Source: a candidate division Hyd24-12 bacterium UBA5074
Lineage (GTDB): Bacteria; Fermentibacterota; Fermentibacteria; Fermentibacterales; Fermentibacteraceae
DNA: 13,848 nt
Assembly (NCBI GenBank): GCA_002414865.1
Contig: DIAQ01000006.1
Location: 1-13,848 of the forward strand
Reading direction: 5' to 3'
The notes below the pieces were generated by a model. That model did no database searches and had not been told where the DNA came from. It worked only from the letters and a program-made list of their open reading frames with translations. Both the position numbers and the translations under genes were made by a program. This document shows positions 1-6,245 of the stretch, one piece after another (position 1 is the first letter of the stretch; every line of letters starts with the position of its first letter).

Positions 1-1065
1 GCAGTGAGGCCCGATCTCCTCGTCTTCACGCTCTGCACTCCGGCGGTCGTCATGCTGGCATCCTCCGGAACGGAGAGGCGAAGGGCAATTCTCACCCTGC
101 TGGTATCCTGCGCTCTGGTCGCCCTGCTGATGCTTCTGGGCGACCGCTTCCTGGACTCTCCCCTCCCCCTGGCGTTCTACGCGAAAGCCCCTGGCTTCTA
201 CGGCGGCGCCTTCCTCGAGGCGTACAGGCTGGAGGCCCCGAAGCAGCTCTTCGTATTCCTGCTCTCCTTCCCGATAGCGATATCGGCGATCATCGCAGCC
301 TGCGCGGTGAGCCCCGGGGGATGGCTGCGCGCGCTGTCCCCCTTCATGAAGGGGCTTCTCGCTTCGACGCTGCTCTTCACGCTCTACGAGATGTTCTTCG
401 TGACGCAGATAATGCCCCAGTCCCAGCGGTTCTTCTATCCCTCGCTCGCACCTCTCGCCGTTCTCGCCGCGGGTTCCGGAGCTTTCCTTTCGGGAAGGCT
501 GAAGGGCTCCCTGCCTCCCGGAGAACTCCTGCGGACAGGAAATGGCGCAAGACTCCTCTCCTCAGCCTTCTTCCTGGCCCTCTCCTTCTCGATCGGCCCC
601 CGCGTCGTGGACCGGATATCGGATCTGCGCCACCCCCCGGCGGACGGGTTCCACTGCTTCGATCTGTGTGCAGAGCTCGAGGATTGCTGGTCCTGCTACT
701 GGCCCCACCTGGCGGAGATCGCAAGGCTGCCGGATGATCTGGTGATCGCCTCGACCGAGGTCGGGCATCTGCTCGCAGTCGAGGGAGAGCTGACCGTGAT
801 AGACATGACCGGTCTCAACGAGACCACGATCGCCCATGGAGGCTTCTCTGCGGAGTACATGATCGAGAGGTACGATCCGGACATCATCTACATGCCTCAT
901 CCCGACTACCTCGACATGACCCTCGATCTGGTCGGCTGCAGCGCGTTCACCGAACGCTACATCCTCGTCGACGACCCTCGAGGGGAGTATTTCCTGGATC
1001 TGGCGCTGAATCGCACGGGCAGGCATTTCGCCGAGCTGGCAGCGATCGCCGGTCTTCCCCGGTGA
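1..1065 (+). CDS. GT-C-type membrane glycosyltransferase, C-terminal part (5' end outside window)
   Basis: Polytopic membrane protein that probably transfers a sugar from a polyprenyl-phosphate donor to a cell-envelope acceptor. The frame is open from base 1. A GTG at 4 could be read as a start, but the protein begins inside a transmembrane region at an Arg-Pro-Asp loop typical of the middle of GT-C enzymes, so the catalytic N-terminal part most likely lies upstream. Hydrophobic segments (numbered from the GTG) lie near 5-20, 28-46, 81-103, 115-135, 147-163 and 185-198. 'LPLAFYAKAPG' (54-64) resembles the 'LPNTxYAK' loop of such enzymes, and 'RFFYPSLAPLAVLAAG' (142-157) resembles the 'RYLLPxLP' segment. 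The soluble tail contains 'VIDMTGLNE' (265-273), like the 'xxDxxGLxDPxIA' signature of this superfamily. Family membership is fairly safe; acceptor and sugar cannot be read. A secreted protein gene follows about 50 bp downstream on the same strand. Confidence 0.7.
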   Translation, partial: AVRPDLLVFTLCTPAVVMLASSGTERRRAILTLLVSCALVALLMLLGDRFLDSPLPLAFYAKAPGFYGGAFLEAYRLEAPKQLFVFLLSFPIAISAIIAACAVSPGGWLRALSPFMKGLLASTLLFTLYEMFFVTQIMPQSQRFFYPSLAPLAVLAAGSGAFLSGRLKGSLPPGELLRTGNGARLLSSAFFLALSFSIGPRVVDRISDLRHPPADGFHCFDLCAELEDCWSCYWPHLAEIARLPDDLVIASTEVGHLLAVEGELTVIDMTGLNETTIAHGGFSAEYMIERYDPDIIYMPHPDYLDMTLDLVGCSAFTERYILVDDPRGEYFLDLALNRTGRHFAELAAIAGLPR

Positions 1066-1114
1066 TTGCCCGCCGCAGATGACAAGGCTCGATCGAAAGG
1101 AAGGCTGGAGGAAC

Positions 1115-1567
1115 ATGCCCGCACTGCTCTCGACGGTCATCGTGCTCGCAGGGCTGACGCCGCCTGCATCCGCAGGCCCTGATGAGCAGTCCGCAGCGGG
1201 ATCCATCCCGCTCGAAGTCCGCTGGGTGGTCACCGGAGGCTTCTGGGAGAGCGGCGACGAGCACGGCACCTGCCGGGTGGTCGTCATCGAGAGCGGCTGG
1301 GAGCTCGTCTCCTGCACCGCCCGTGTGGAGTGGCTGGCCGAGAGACCGGACGCCGGAATCCGTGTGATGGCCTCGTCTGCAGAGCTGGACGAGATCCCCC
1401 CCGACACATGGTCGCTGGGAAACCCTGTCCTGGAATACCAGGCCGGGACCTCGTCGACCCTGCTCACGATCCCCGCAACGGGATCGCGCTCGGGGGAGGA
1501 GCGGTCCTTCTCGTTCGAGCTGGCTGCTCCTGGCGACTATTCGGAGGTCCGGGCCCCGGGGATGTGA
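1115..1567 (+). CDS. Small secreted protein of unknown function
   Basis: Predicted 150-aa exported protein; I do not recognise the family. The ATG at 1115 is preferred over an in-frame ATG at 1079. It is preceded by GGAGG at 1107-1111, although the spacing is short, and it gives a clean signal peptide: 'MPALLSTVIVLAGLTPPASA' followed by Gly-Pro-Asp. The mature part of about 130 residues is rich in Ser, Glu and Trp. It alternates hydrophobic and polar residues, as in a beta-sandwich ('CRVVVIESGWELVSCTARVEW'-like strands), with two cysteines that could form a disulfide. No transmembrane segment follows the signal. It is in tandem with the glycosyltransferase upstream and the superoxide reductase downstream, with small gaps (about 50 and 75 bp), so shared transcription is possible. 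A periplasmic or outer-membrane-associated location is inference. Confidence 0.6.
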   Translation: MPALLSTVIVLAGLTPPASAGPDEQSAAGSIPLEVRWVVTGGFWESGDEHGTCRVVVIESGWELVSCTARVEWLAERPDAGIRVMASSAELDEIPPDTWSLGNPVLEYQAGTSSTLLTIPATGSRSGEERSFSFELAAPGDYSEVRAPGM

Positions 1568-1642
1568 CTGCCGGCTCCGATGCAGTTCCCCGTCTTCGTG
1601 CTGCCTTTCATATCCGTCAGGGCCGTAATGGATGGAGGGGGC

Positions 1643-2077
1643 ATGGCCGAGTCTCAGGGGATCTACAGGTGCGAGGCCTGCGGGAACGTTATCAAGGTCC
1701 TCTTCGCAGGCGCAGGTCAGCTGTCATGCTGTGAGCTGCCGATGGACCTGCTGGTCGAACAGTCGTCAGGTTCGCCCGCGGCGGAACATTTCGCGCTGGT
1801 CCGGAGAATGGATGACGGGTACCGGGTGACTGTCGGAGGAGTTCCCCACCCGATGCAGGACGATCATTACATCGTCTGGATAGAGTTTTTCGCCGACGGC
1901 GTGGTCAGCAGGAGGTTCCTGACGCCCGGATCGGAACCTGCAGCGATCTTCCACTGTCCTGAGGCGGGGCAGGCGCAAGCCCGGATCTATTGCAGCGTCC
2001 ACGGCCTCTGGCGGGAGCGGCTGCCCGAGTCAGGCGAAAATGGAACAGGGGCCGTCCGGGAGTCGGGCGCCTCTTAA
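1643..2077 (+). CDS. dfx: Desulfoferrodoxin (two-iron superoxide reductase)
   Basis: Cytoplasmic superoxide reductase, which reduces superoxide to hydrogen peroxide without making oxygen and is typical of anaerobes. The ATG at 1643 follows GGAGG (1634-1638). It places Cys10, Cys13, Cys29 and Cys30 (the desulforedoxin-like Fe(SCys)4 centre I) exactly at the canonical Desulfovibrio numbering, which decides the start against in-frame ATGs at 1580 and 1628. The catalytic Fe(His)4Cys centre II is complete: His49, His69 (in VPHPM), His75 (in HYIVW), Cys117 and His120 (in YCSVHGLW). The last two are shifted by one residue from the usual 116/119. The normally conserved Glu47-Lys48 before His49 is Ala47-Glu48 here (codons 1781-1786), so the lysine that guides superoxide and protonates the intermediate is absent. 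Length (144 aa) is slightly above the usual 125-130 because of a polar C-terminal tail. The stop overlaps that of the opposite gene. Confidence 0.95.
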   Translation: MAESQGIYRCEACGNVIKVLFAGAGQLSCCELPMDLLVEQSSGSPAAEHFALVRRMDDGYRVTVGGVPHPMQDDHYIVWIEFFADGVVSRRFLTPGSEPAAIFHCPEAGQAQARIYCSVHGLWRERLPESGENGTGAVRESGAS

Positions 2078-2469
2078 ACAGAGGGATTCCGGGCGGCGCC
2101 TTCGGCCGCAGCCTCGGAACGCATCCGGTGCAGCTCCCTCAGCCTCATTATCGATCCCGCGATTCCCATGGCCCATCCGACAGGATACGGCAGCAGGATC
2201 AGCGCCCACCAGAGCGAGCGCCCCGTATCCCCGCCGAGGCCGCCCATGGCGCTCATGCCGAACATCAGGGCAACACCCGCCGCCACGAGTCCCAGAGCCC
2301 ACAGCAGCATGCTCCTGTGCCTGCTTCGCCCGATCGAGGCTCCGACCGCGGCCATCGCGACTCCACCCAGGATGAGAACCGATCCCTCGAGCGGGTCGAT
2401 CGCGCCGATAACCATGAGGACGAGCCCGGCCAAGGCGAGTATCCGCGTCCACTTTTCCCTTGTATCCAT
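2074..2469 (-). CDS. Small conserved-type integral membrane protein
   Basis: A 131-aa membrane protein of unknown function. The ATG at 2469 is preceded on its strand by AGGAGGAG a few bases upstream, a strong ribosome binding site. Four hydrophobic stretches are seen: about residues 9-24, 28-45 (rich in Gly, Ala and Val), 54-75 and 85-107. The first two are joined by an acidic 'GAIDPLEGS' turn, and the third and fourth by a glycine-rich 'MGGLGGDTGRS' loop. 'WWALILLPYPVGW' in the last segment and a charged, Arg- and Glu-rich C-terminal tail complete the protein. The pattern of conserved-looking Pro, Gly and Trp residues suggests a real family, and I recall similar unnamed proteins in Bacteroidota-like genomes, but I cannot give a name. 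The gene converges on the superoxide reductase gene; the two stop codons share TTAA at 2074-2077. Confidence 0.7.
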   Translation of the reverse strand: MDTREKWTRILALAGLVLMVIGAIDPLEGSVLILGGVAMAAVGASIGRSRHRSMLLWALGLVAAGVALMFGMSAMGGLGGDTGRSLWWALILLPYPVGWAMGIAGSIMRLRELHRMRSEAAAEGAARNPSV

Positions 2470-2477
2470 TCTCCTCC

Positions 2478-2492
2478 TATCCTGGATTTGCC
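2478..2492 (-). promoter_or_regulatory. Small hairpin just upstream of a ribosome binding site
   Basis: CCTGG-ATTTG-CCAGG is a perfect 5-bp inverted repeat with a 5-base loop. On the minus strand it lies immediately before the AGGAGGAG of the 131-aa membrane protein gene. It could tune translation or stabilise the 5' end of the mRNA. It is short enough to be chance. Confidence 0.2.
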
Positions 2493-2511
2493 AGGGGGGT
2501 CAGGTCTGCGA

Positions 2512-2571
2512 GGGATCCGATGGCTGACGGGTCGGCAGTCGATGCCGACCGCCCGAGGCCGGACGGATCCC
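2512..2571. repeat. Nested inverted repeats (candidate structured RNA or terminator)
   Basis: Two perfect 8-bp inverted repeats are nested. The inner one is GGTCGGCA (2530-2537) / TGCCGACC (2543-2550) with a 5-base loop. The outer one is GGGATCCG (2512-2519) / CGGATCCC (2564-2571). The element lies between the small peptide gene (stop at 2581) and the membrane protein gene (start at 2469), both on the minus strand. The inner hairpin could end transcription of the peptide gene, but no T-run follows on either strand. Part of the outer match is trivial because GGATCC is itself palindromic. An mRNA-processing hairpin or a protein site are alternatives. Confidence 0.35.
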
Positions 2572-2580
2572 GGGGCGGGA

Positions 2581-2682
2581 TCACTCGCACTCGGCGTCCG
2601 CCGGGGATGGAGGCAGGATGAGCAGCAGAACCGCGGCATGCATCGCCATGCTGAACAGCCAGCGGAACGAGGTGGCTTTCAT
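2581..2682 (-). CDS. Possible 33-aa exported or membrane peptide
   Basis: A short frame of 33 residues begins with MKATSFRWLFSMAMHAA, continues with a hydrophobic VLLLIL core, then PPSPADA and a final Glu-Cys-Glu before TGA. A good ribosome binding site (GGGAGGAG, minus strand, about 2690-2697) stands 8 bases before the ATG. A positively charged N-terminus plus a hydrophobic core and an 'ADA' end looks like a signal peptide with almost no mature part, or a single-pass membrane peptide. The gene is divergent from the AraC-type regulator, the usual position for a regulated target. It could equally be a leader peptide or a decayed secreted gene. No family is recognised; existence rests on the ribosome binding site, the composition and the position. 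Confidence 0.4.
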   Translation of the reverse strand: MKATSFRWLFSMAMHAAVLLLILPPSPADAECE

Positions 2683-2707
2683 CGCGTCATCTCCTCCCTT
2701 CTGCTCT

Positions 2708-2737
2708 TAGATGCGCAGGGGGGGCAAGCGACGTCAA
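2708..2737 (-). promoter_or_regulatory. Weak candidate promoter for the small peptide gene
   Basis: On the minus strand TTGACG (2737-2732) fits a -35 element. After an 18-base gap, CATCTA (2713-2708) is a poor -10. The start point would leave only a few bases before the ribosome binding site of the 33-aa frame. FCB-group promoters often differ from this consensus, so the call is tentative. Confidence 0.2.
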
Positions 2738-2798
2738 CAGACAGGGCATCCCGTCCGGTGCGGTCCGTTCCCGCCTCCCCGGCCTGAACCCCCCCTGC
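2715..2798. repeat. 10-bp inverted repeat with 64-bp spacer in divergent intergenic region
   Basis: GCAGGGGGGG at 2715-2724 is the exact reverse complement of CCCCCCCTGC at 2789-2798. Both arms lie in the spacer between the divergent 33-aa peptide gene and the AraC-type regulator gene and flank a possible -35 (TTGACG). They could be operator half-sites or the base of a long stem. G/C runs make part of the match likely by chance. Confidence 0.3.
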
Positions 2799-2862
2799 AG
2801 ATCGAGCAGGAAATGCACACCGCTGACGCCGCAGGATGACCATGTTCACCCAGGAGGTCGGC

Positions 2863-3774
2863 ATGAGGGACGGGACGAAGGCGGTCTACAGGCTCAGGAT
2901 ACTCGAGGCGCTCGACTACATCGAGGACCATCTCGACGAGGATCCCTCGATCCCGCACATAGCGGAGGCCGCGCACTTCTCGCCGTTCCATTTCTGCAGG
3001 GTGTTCCGCGCGACGACCGGTGAGACTCCGGGGGGGCTCGTGAAGAGGCTGAGGCTCGAAAGGGCCGCCTTCAGGCTGCTGACGGGGCCCGAGCCCATGA
3101 TGCTGATCGCGCTCCGGGCCGGATATGACTCGAACTCCTCGTTCACCAGGGCTTTCAGCGCCGCCTTCGGCGAGACCCCCTCGCAGTTCAGGGCCCTTCG
3201 CAGGAGCCTGCCGTGTCTGCCCGCACCATCAGGATACCATTACTGCCCGGAGAAGGGGATCAGGGCGTTCGAACCCGTAACGGAAGGGGGAAATGGAGTG
3301 GAAGGAAGACTGGTGGACCTCGAGCCGATGAAGGTCCTCTGCGTCAGGCACACGGGACCGTACAACCAGATAGGCGAGGCCTTCCAGCGCCTCGGGGACC
3401 TGGTGACCCGCTCGGGGATGGATGTATCGCGCTCGCAGTGGCTGGCCATCTACCACGACGACCAGGACACCACCGATCAGGCATCGCTGAGATCGGACGC
3501 CTGCGTCTCGATCGAAGGAGATGATCCCCTCCCTTCCGGGGAGGGCGTCACGGTCCTGGACATACCGGGAGGGGACTATGCCACCACGCGCCACATCGGT
3601 TCCTACTCGATGCTGGGAAAGGTCTGGGGTGAGTTCGTGGGGGCCTGGATACCAGCAAGCGGTTACAGGCCCAGGCACGCGCACTGCTTCGAGATCTACG
3701 TGAAGGGTCACGGCGACGGCTGCCCGGAGAGCGAGTTCATCACCGACATCTACGAACCCGTGGATCCGCTCTAG
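2863..3774 (+). CDS. AraC-family regulator with GyrI-like effector-binding domain
   Basis: Transcription regulator of 303 aa. The ATG at 2863 has AGGAGG (2852-2857) at ideal spacing and is chosen over in-frame ATGs at 2836 and 2842. Residues about 8-115 form a double helix-turn-helix of AraC type: helix 1 'SIPHIAEAAHFSPFHFCRVF' (29-48), then 'LIALRAGYDSNSSFTRAF' (81-98) ending with the usual 'GETPSQFR' (103-110). Residues about 146-303 match the GyrI-like/AraC effector-binding fold: 'VRHTGPY' (161-167), 'YHDDQDTT', 'SDACVSI', 'GGDYATTRHIGSY' and a C-terminal 'TDIYEPVDPL'. This is the order found in regulators of the Rob/SbmC-fused type, which bind hydrophobic cations or drug-like molecules. 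It probably controls itself or the divergent 33-aa frame. The ligand is unknown. Confidence 0.92.
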   Translation: MRDGTKAVYRLRILEALDYIEDHLDEDPSIPHIAEAAHFSPFHFCRVFRATTGETPGGLVKRLRLERAAFRLLTGPEPMMLIALRAGYDSNSSFTRAFSAAFGETPSQFRALRRSLPCLPAPSGYHYCPEKGIRAFEPVTEGGNGVEGRLVDLEPMKVLCVRHTGPYNQIGEAFQRLGDLVTRSGMDVSRSQWLAIYHDDQDTTDQASLRSDACVSIEGDDPLPSGEGVTVLDIPGGDYATTRHIGSYSMLGKVWGEFVGAWIPASGYRPRHAHCFEIYVKGHGDGCPESEFITDIYEPVDPL

Positions 3775-3785
3775 AGGTATTCCGC

Positions 3786-3815
3786 GGGCCGCTCCGCCGG
3801 GCGCCGGAGCGGCCC
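3786..3815. terminator. Strong hairpin between convergent genes
   Basis: GGGCCGCTCCG (3786-3796) and CGGAGCGGCCC (3805-3815) form a perfect 11-bp GC-rich stem with an 8-base loop. It sits between the stop of the AraC-type regulator and the stop of the Asp-box protein, so it could serve both strands. No clear T-run follows, so intrinsic termination of the classic kind is not proven; it may protect both mRNA 3' ends. Confidence 0.55.
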
Positions 3816-3829
3816 CGCACCCGGCTCCT

Positions 3830-6121
3830 TCAGTCCCGCCCGCCCAGCACTATGACGCGCGCCACAGCCGAAGCGTCTCCAGAAGCGGCGCGCACCAGGT
3901 AGACGCCGGCGGGAGCGTGACAGGCCTCCGTGTCCCAGGACATCGGGCTCCCGGGGTCCCCGGACGCGCCGTAGATCAGCCGGCCGGCGGAATCGAACAC
4001 TTCCAGATCCACCGGACCCGGTCCGCTGGGCTGCATGACCACGCTCACCACCCCGACGGACGGATTGGGGAAGACACTCAACTCGAGGGGCCGCCCCGTG
4101 GATCCGTCTCCCGAGATGCCCAGCTCGTCGCTGGTCAGCTCGACGACTCCGAATCCCCGCAGGCCTGCGAATAGCTGGTTGTCCGATGCCCCGTAGACGA
4201 TGTCCCAGACACAACGGGTCTCGATCCCGTCGTTCAGGGGCTGCCAGGTGTCGCCTCCATCGGGGCTCCACTTCACGCCGGCGCTGCCGGTCCCTGCCAG
4301 GACATTGGCATTCCTGCTCCCGAGGACGGACCATGTGAGGCCGCTCGATCCCGGGCATGCCTCCCAGGTCGCACCGCGGTCGCCGGACCTGTAGACGCCA
4401 CCGTCGGTGCCGCAGAAGGCATCATCCGAACCCCAGCGGTACGACAGGCAGGGCATGTAGCTCCCGGAGACCCCGGAGCCCTGGGTGAAGGTCACGCCCC
4501 CGTCGTCGGAGCGGTAGACCGAGGGTCCCGACTGCTGGAACGAGACCAGCACGCGGAGATCGCCTCCGGCGGTCTCGGCGAGCTCGATGACGGGATAGAG
4601 TGCGGAGGGCAGCCCCGACGAGGAGAGCCAGTTCGCGCCGCCATCCGCGGTGTACCTGACCCCGGCCGTGGCGGTGCCCGCCCATGCATGGTCCGGGTCG
4701 TCCGGGTCGAAGGCGACCGCCGTGATCTGAGCGCCCGAAAGACCAGCGGCGCTCCAGGAGGCGCCCCAGTCATCGGAGCGGAAGACGCCGCTCTGGGTGG
4801 CCGCGTAGACCGTCGGGCCCATGTACTGGTCGTTCGATTCCGGCCACAGGTCGAAGATGGTCCAGTTCGTCAGCCCGGTCGCCGACATCTGCCAGGTCGC
4901 GCCGCCATCCGTGCTCTTCCACATCCCGTGGGCCTCACCGGCCGCCAGGAGGGCGTTCTGCCCGGCGAGGTAGGACACCGCATGGATGAAACCGTTCGAG
5001 ATGCCCTGCTGCGAGACCAGGAAGACGCCTCCAGGCGCCGCCTGGCGGTAGATCCCGCCCCGGTGTCCGGCGAGGTATCCCGCAGACGAGCAGCAGCCGG
5101 CCTGCCAGTACGACTCGACGACGCCCTGGGTGTTCAGAGTCCAGTTGGAGCCCCCGTCGGAGCTCTCGTACACCCCCGTGCCGATGACGGGCGCATAGAT
5201 CACCCCGCCCCCCGCGGCGGCGGGGGCGTAGCTCGAGCCGCTCACCACCTGGCTCCAGGAGATGCCGTAGTTGTTGCTGAGGTAGAAGCCCCCGTCGACC
5301 GTGGCGACAACCCTGCCCTCGACTCCGCCGGGTGCCGCGAGCAGGCCCCATCCGGAGCCCGAAGGACCCACGGCGATCCACGTGAGCCCGGCGTTGGTGC
5401 TTCGATAGACCGCATCGGAGATGCCCGACATCGCGACGTACATCGTGTCGGGATGCCCCGGGCAGAACCCGTAGCCCTTCATGAAGCCTGTGCTAAGACC
5501 CACCTCCGACCAGGTCGCCCCGCCGTCGGCGGATCTGCGGATCCCCTGGTTGGAGGAGAGCCCGGCGATGAGGATGTCGGGATCGGTCCAGTGCGGGCCG
5601 ACAGCCAGCACATAGGCCGAGGACATGCCCCCGGCCAGCACGGACCAGGTCTGACCCAGGTCCTGCGACAGGTAGAGCCCGGTCCTGGTGGAGGCGTAGA
5701 AGCAGTCCGGGCGGGCCGATCCCCCGTTGCAGACGCTGTTCACCTGGATTCCCTGCAGATTCGTGGCCTGCCAGGTGGCTCCGCCGTCAGTACTCCTCCA
5801 TGCGCCTCCTGCGTCGGGAGCCATGGAATATCCGCATCCCGCAACCACTGTGCCGGCATCGCCCACCGCAGTGGCCAGGGCTCGGATATTCCCTCCCCAG
5901 GGACCCGAGCCGGTCCATGTCCCCTCGCCCGCGACCGGGTCGCGGACTTCGAGCGGATCGGCCTCCGCGCACAGCCCGGGGCCGGGCATGACCGCAGAGA
6001 AGGTTTCGCTGTCGTACACCGTGTTCGCCTGTGACGGACTTCCCCCCCGGCTGCCGCCGACGAGAGCGGCCGGGGCCGGGGAGGCTGCCAGCAGGATCGC
6101 GAGGCCTGTGACAAGGGACAT
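3830..6121 (-). CDS. Secreted Asp-box (BNR) beta-propeller protein with type IX sorting domain
   Basis: A 763-aa exported protein. The ATG at 6121 follows GGAGGAGCC, and a stop lies a few codons upstream in frame, fixing the start. Residues 1-19 are a signal peptide without basic residues (MSLVTGLAILLAASPAPAA). The body holds about twelve Asp-box motifs of the form S-x-D-x-G-x-x-W, for example 'RSTDGGATW', 'RSADGGATW', 'KSTDGGATW', 'RSGDRGATW' and 'WSPDGGDTW'. This suggests one large or two consecutive beta-propellers of the sialidase/sortilin/GH74-like class. Asp boxes are structural, so enzyme activity cannot be inferred, and I see no sialidase Arg triad. The last 85 residues ('LSVFPNPSVGVVSVVM', 'LEVFDSAGRLIYG', 'PAGVYLVRA', 'ARVIVL') match the type A sorting domain of the type IX secretion system. 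A cell-surface or secreted location is therefore likely. The gene is convergent with the regulator gene. Confidence 0.85.
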   Translation of the reverse strand: MSLVTGLAILLAASPAPAALVGGSRGGSPSQANTVYDSETFSAVMPGPGLCAEADPLEVRDPVAGEGTWTGSGPWGGNIRALATAVGDAGTVVAGCGYSMAPDAGGAWRSTDGGATWQATNLQGIQVNSVCNGGSARPDCFYASTRTGLYLSQDLGQTWSVLAGGMSSAYVLAVGPHWTDPDILIAGLSSNQGIRRSADGGATWSEVGLSTGFMKGYGFCPGHPDTMYVAMSGISDAVYRSTNAGLTWIAVGPSGSGWGLLAAPGGVEGRVVATVDGGFYLSNNYGISWSQVVSGSSYAPAAAGGGVIYAPVIGTGVYESSDGGSNWTLNTQGVVESYWQAGCCSSAGYLAGHRGGIYRQAAPGGVFLVSQQGISNGFIHAVSYLAGQNALLAAGEAHGMWKSTDGGATWQMSATGLTNWTIFDLWPESNDQYMGPTVYAATQSGVFRSDDWGASWSAAGLSGAQITAVAFDPDDPDHAWAGTATAGVRYTADGGANWLSSSGLPSALYPVIELAETAGGDLRVLVSFQQSGPSVYRSDDGGVTFTQGSGVSGSYMPCLSYRWGSDDAFCGTDGGVYRSGDRGATWEACPGSSGLTWSVLGSRNANVLAGTGSAGVKWSPDGGDTWQPLNDGIETRCVWDIVYGASDNQLFAGLRGFGVVELTSDELGISGDGSTGRPLELSVFPNPSVGVVSVVMQPSGPGPVDLEVFDSAGRLIYGASGDPGSPMSWDTEACHAPAGVYLVRAASGDASAVARVIVLGGRD

Positions 6122-6245
6122 GGCTCCTCCAGGTTTGCTTTGATCCTAACATGACTCAACAGAGGACCCGGGGAGAGCCCGGCCTTGCGTGGTCTGTTTC
6201 CGGGCGCAGTGCTTATGCTGCAGCCGGACGGAGGTGAGCCGCACG

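Noticed and set aside
562..1467. 301-codon minus-strand frame across the glycosyltransferase and small secreted protein genes
   Set aside because: It spans two real plus-strand genes and shows no recognisable protein features.
4688..6034. 448-codon open frame on the + strand opposite the Asp-box protein
   Set aside because: Composition is dominated by Arg, Gly, Pro and Ala with no domain. It mirrors the GC bias of the real minus-strand gene, which has a signal peptide, repeats and a sorting domain.
3830..6121. Repetitive DNA at Asp-box codons suggesting a tandem repeat array
   Set aside because: The similarity reflects the protein repeats; spacing and sequence between motifs vary, so it is not a DNA repeat or CRISPR array.
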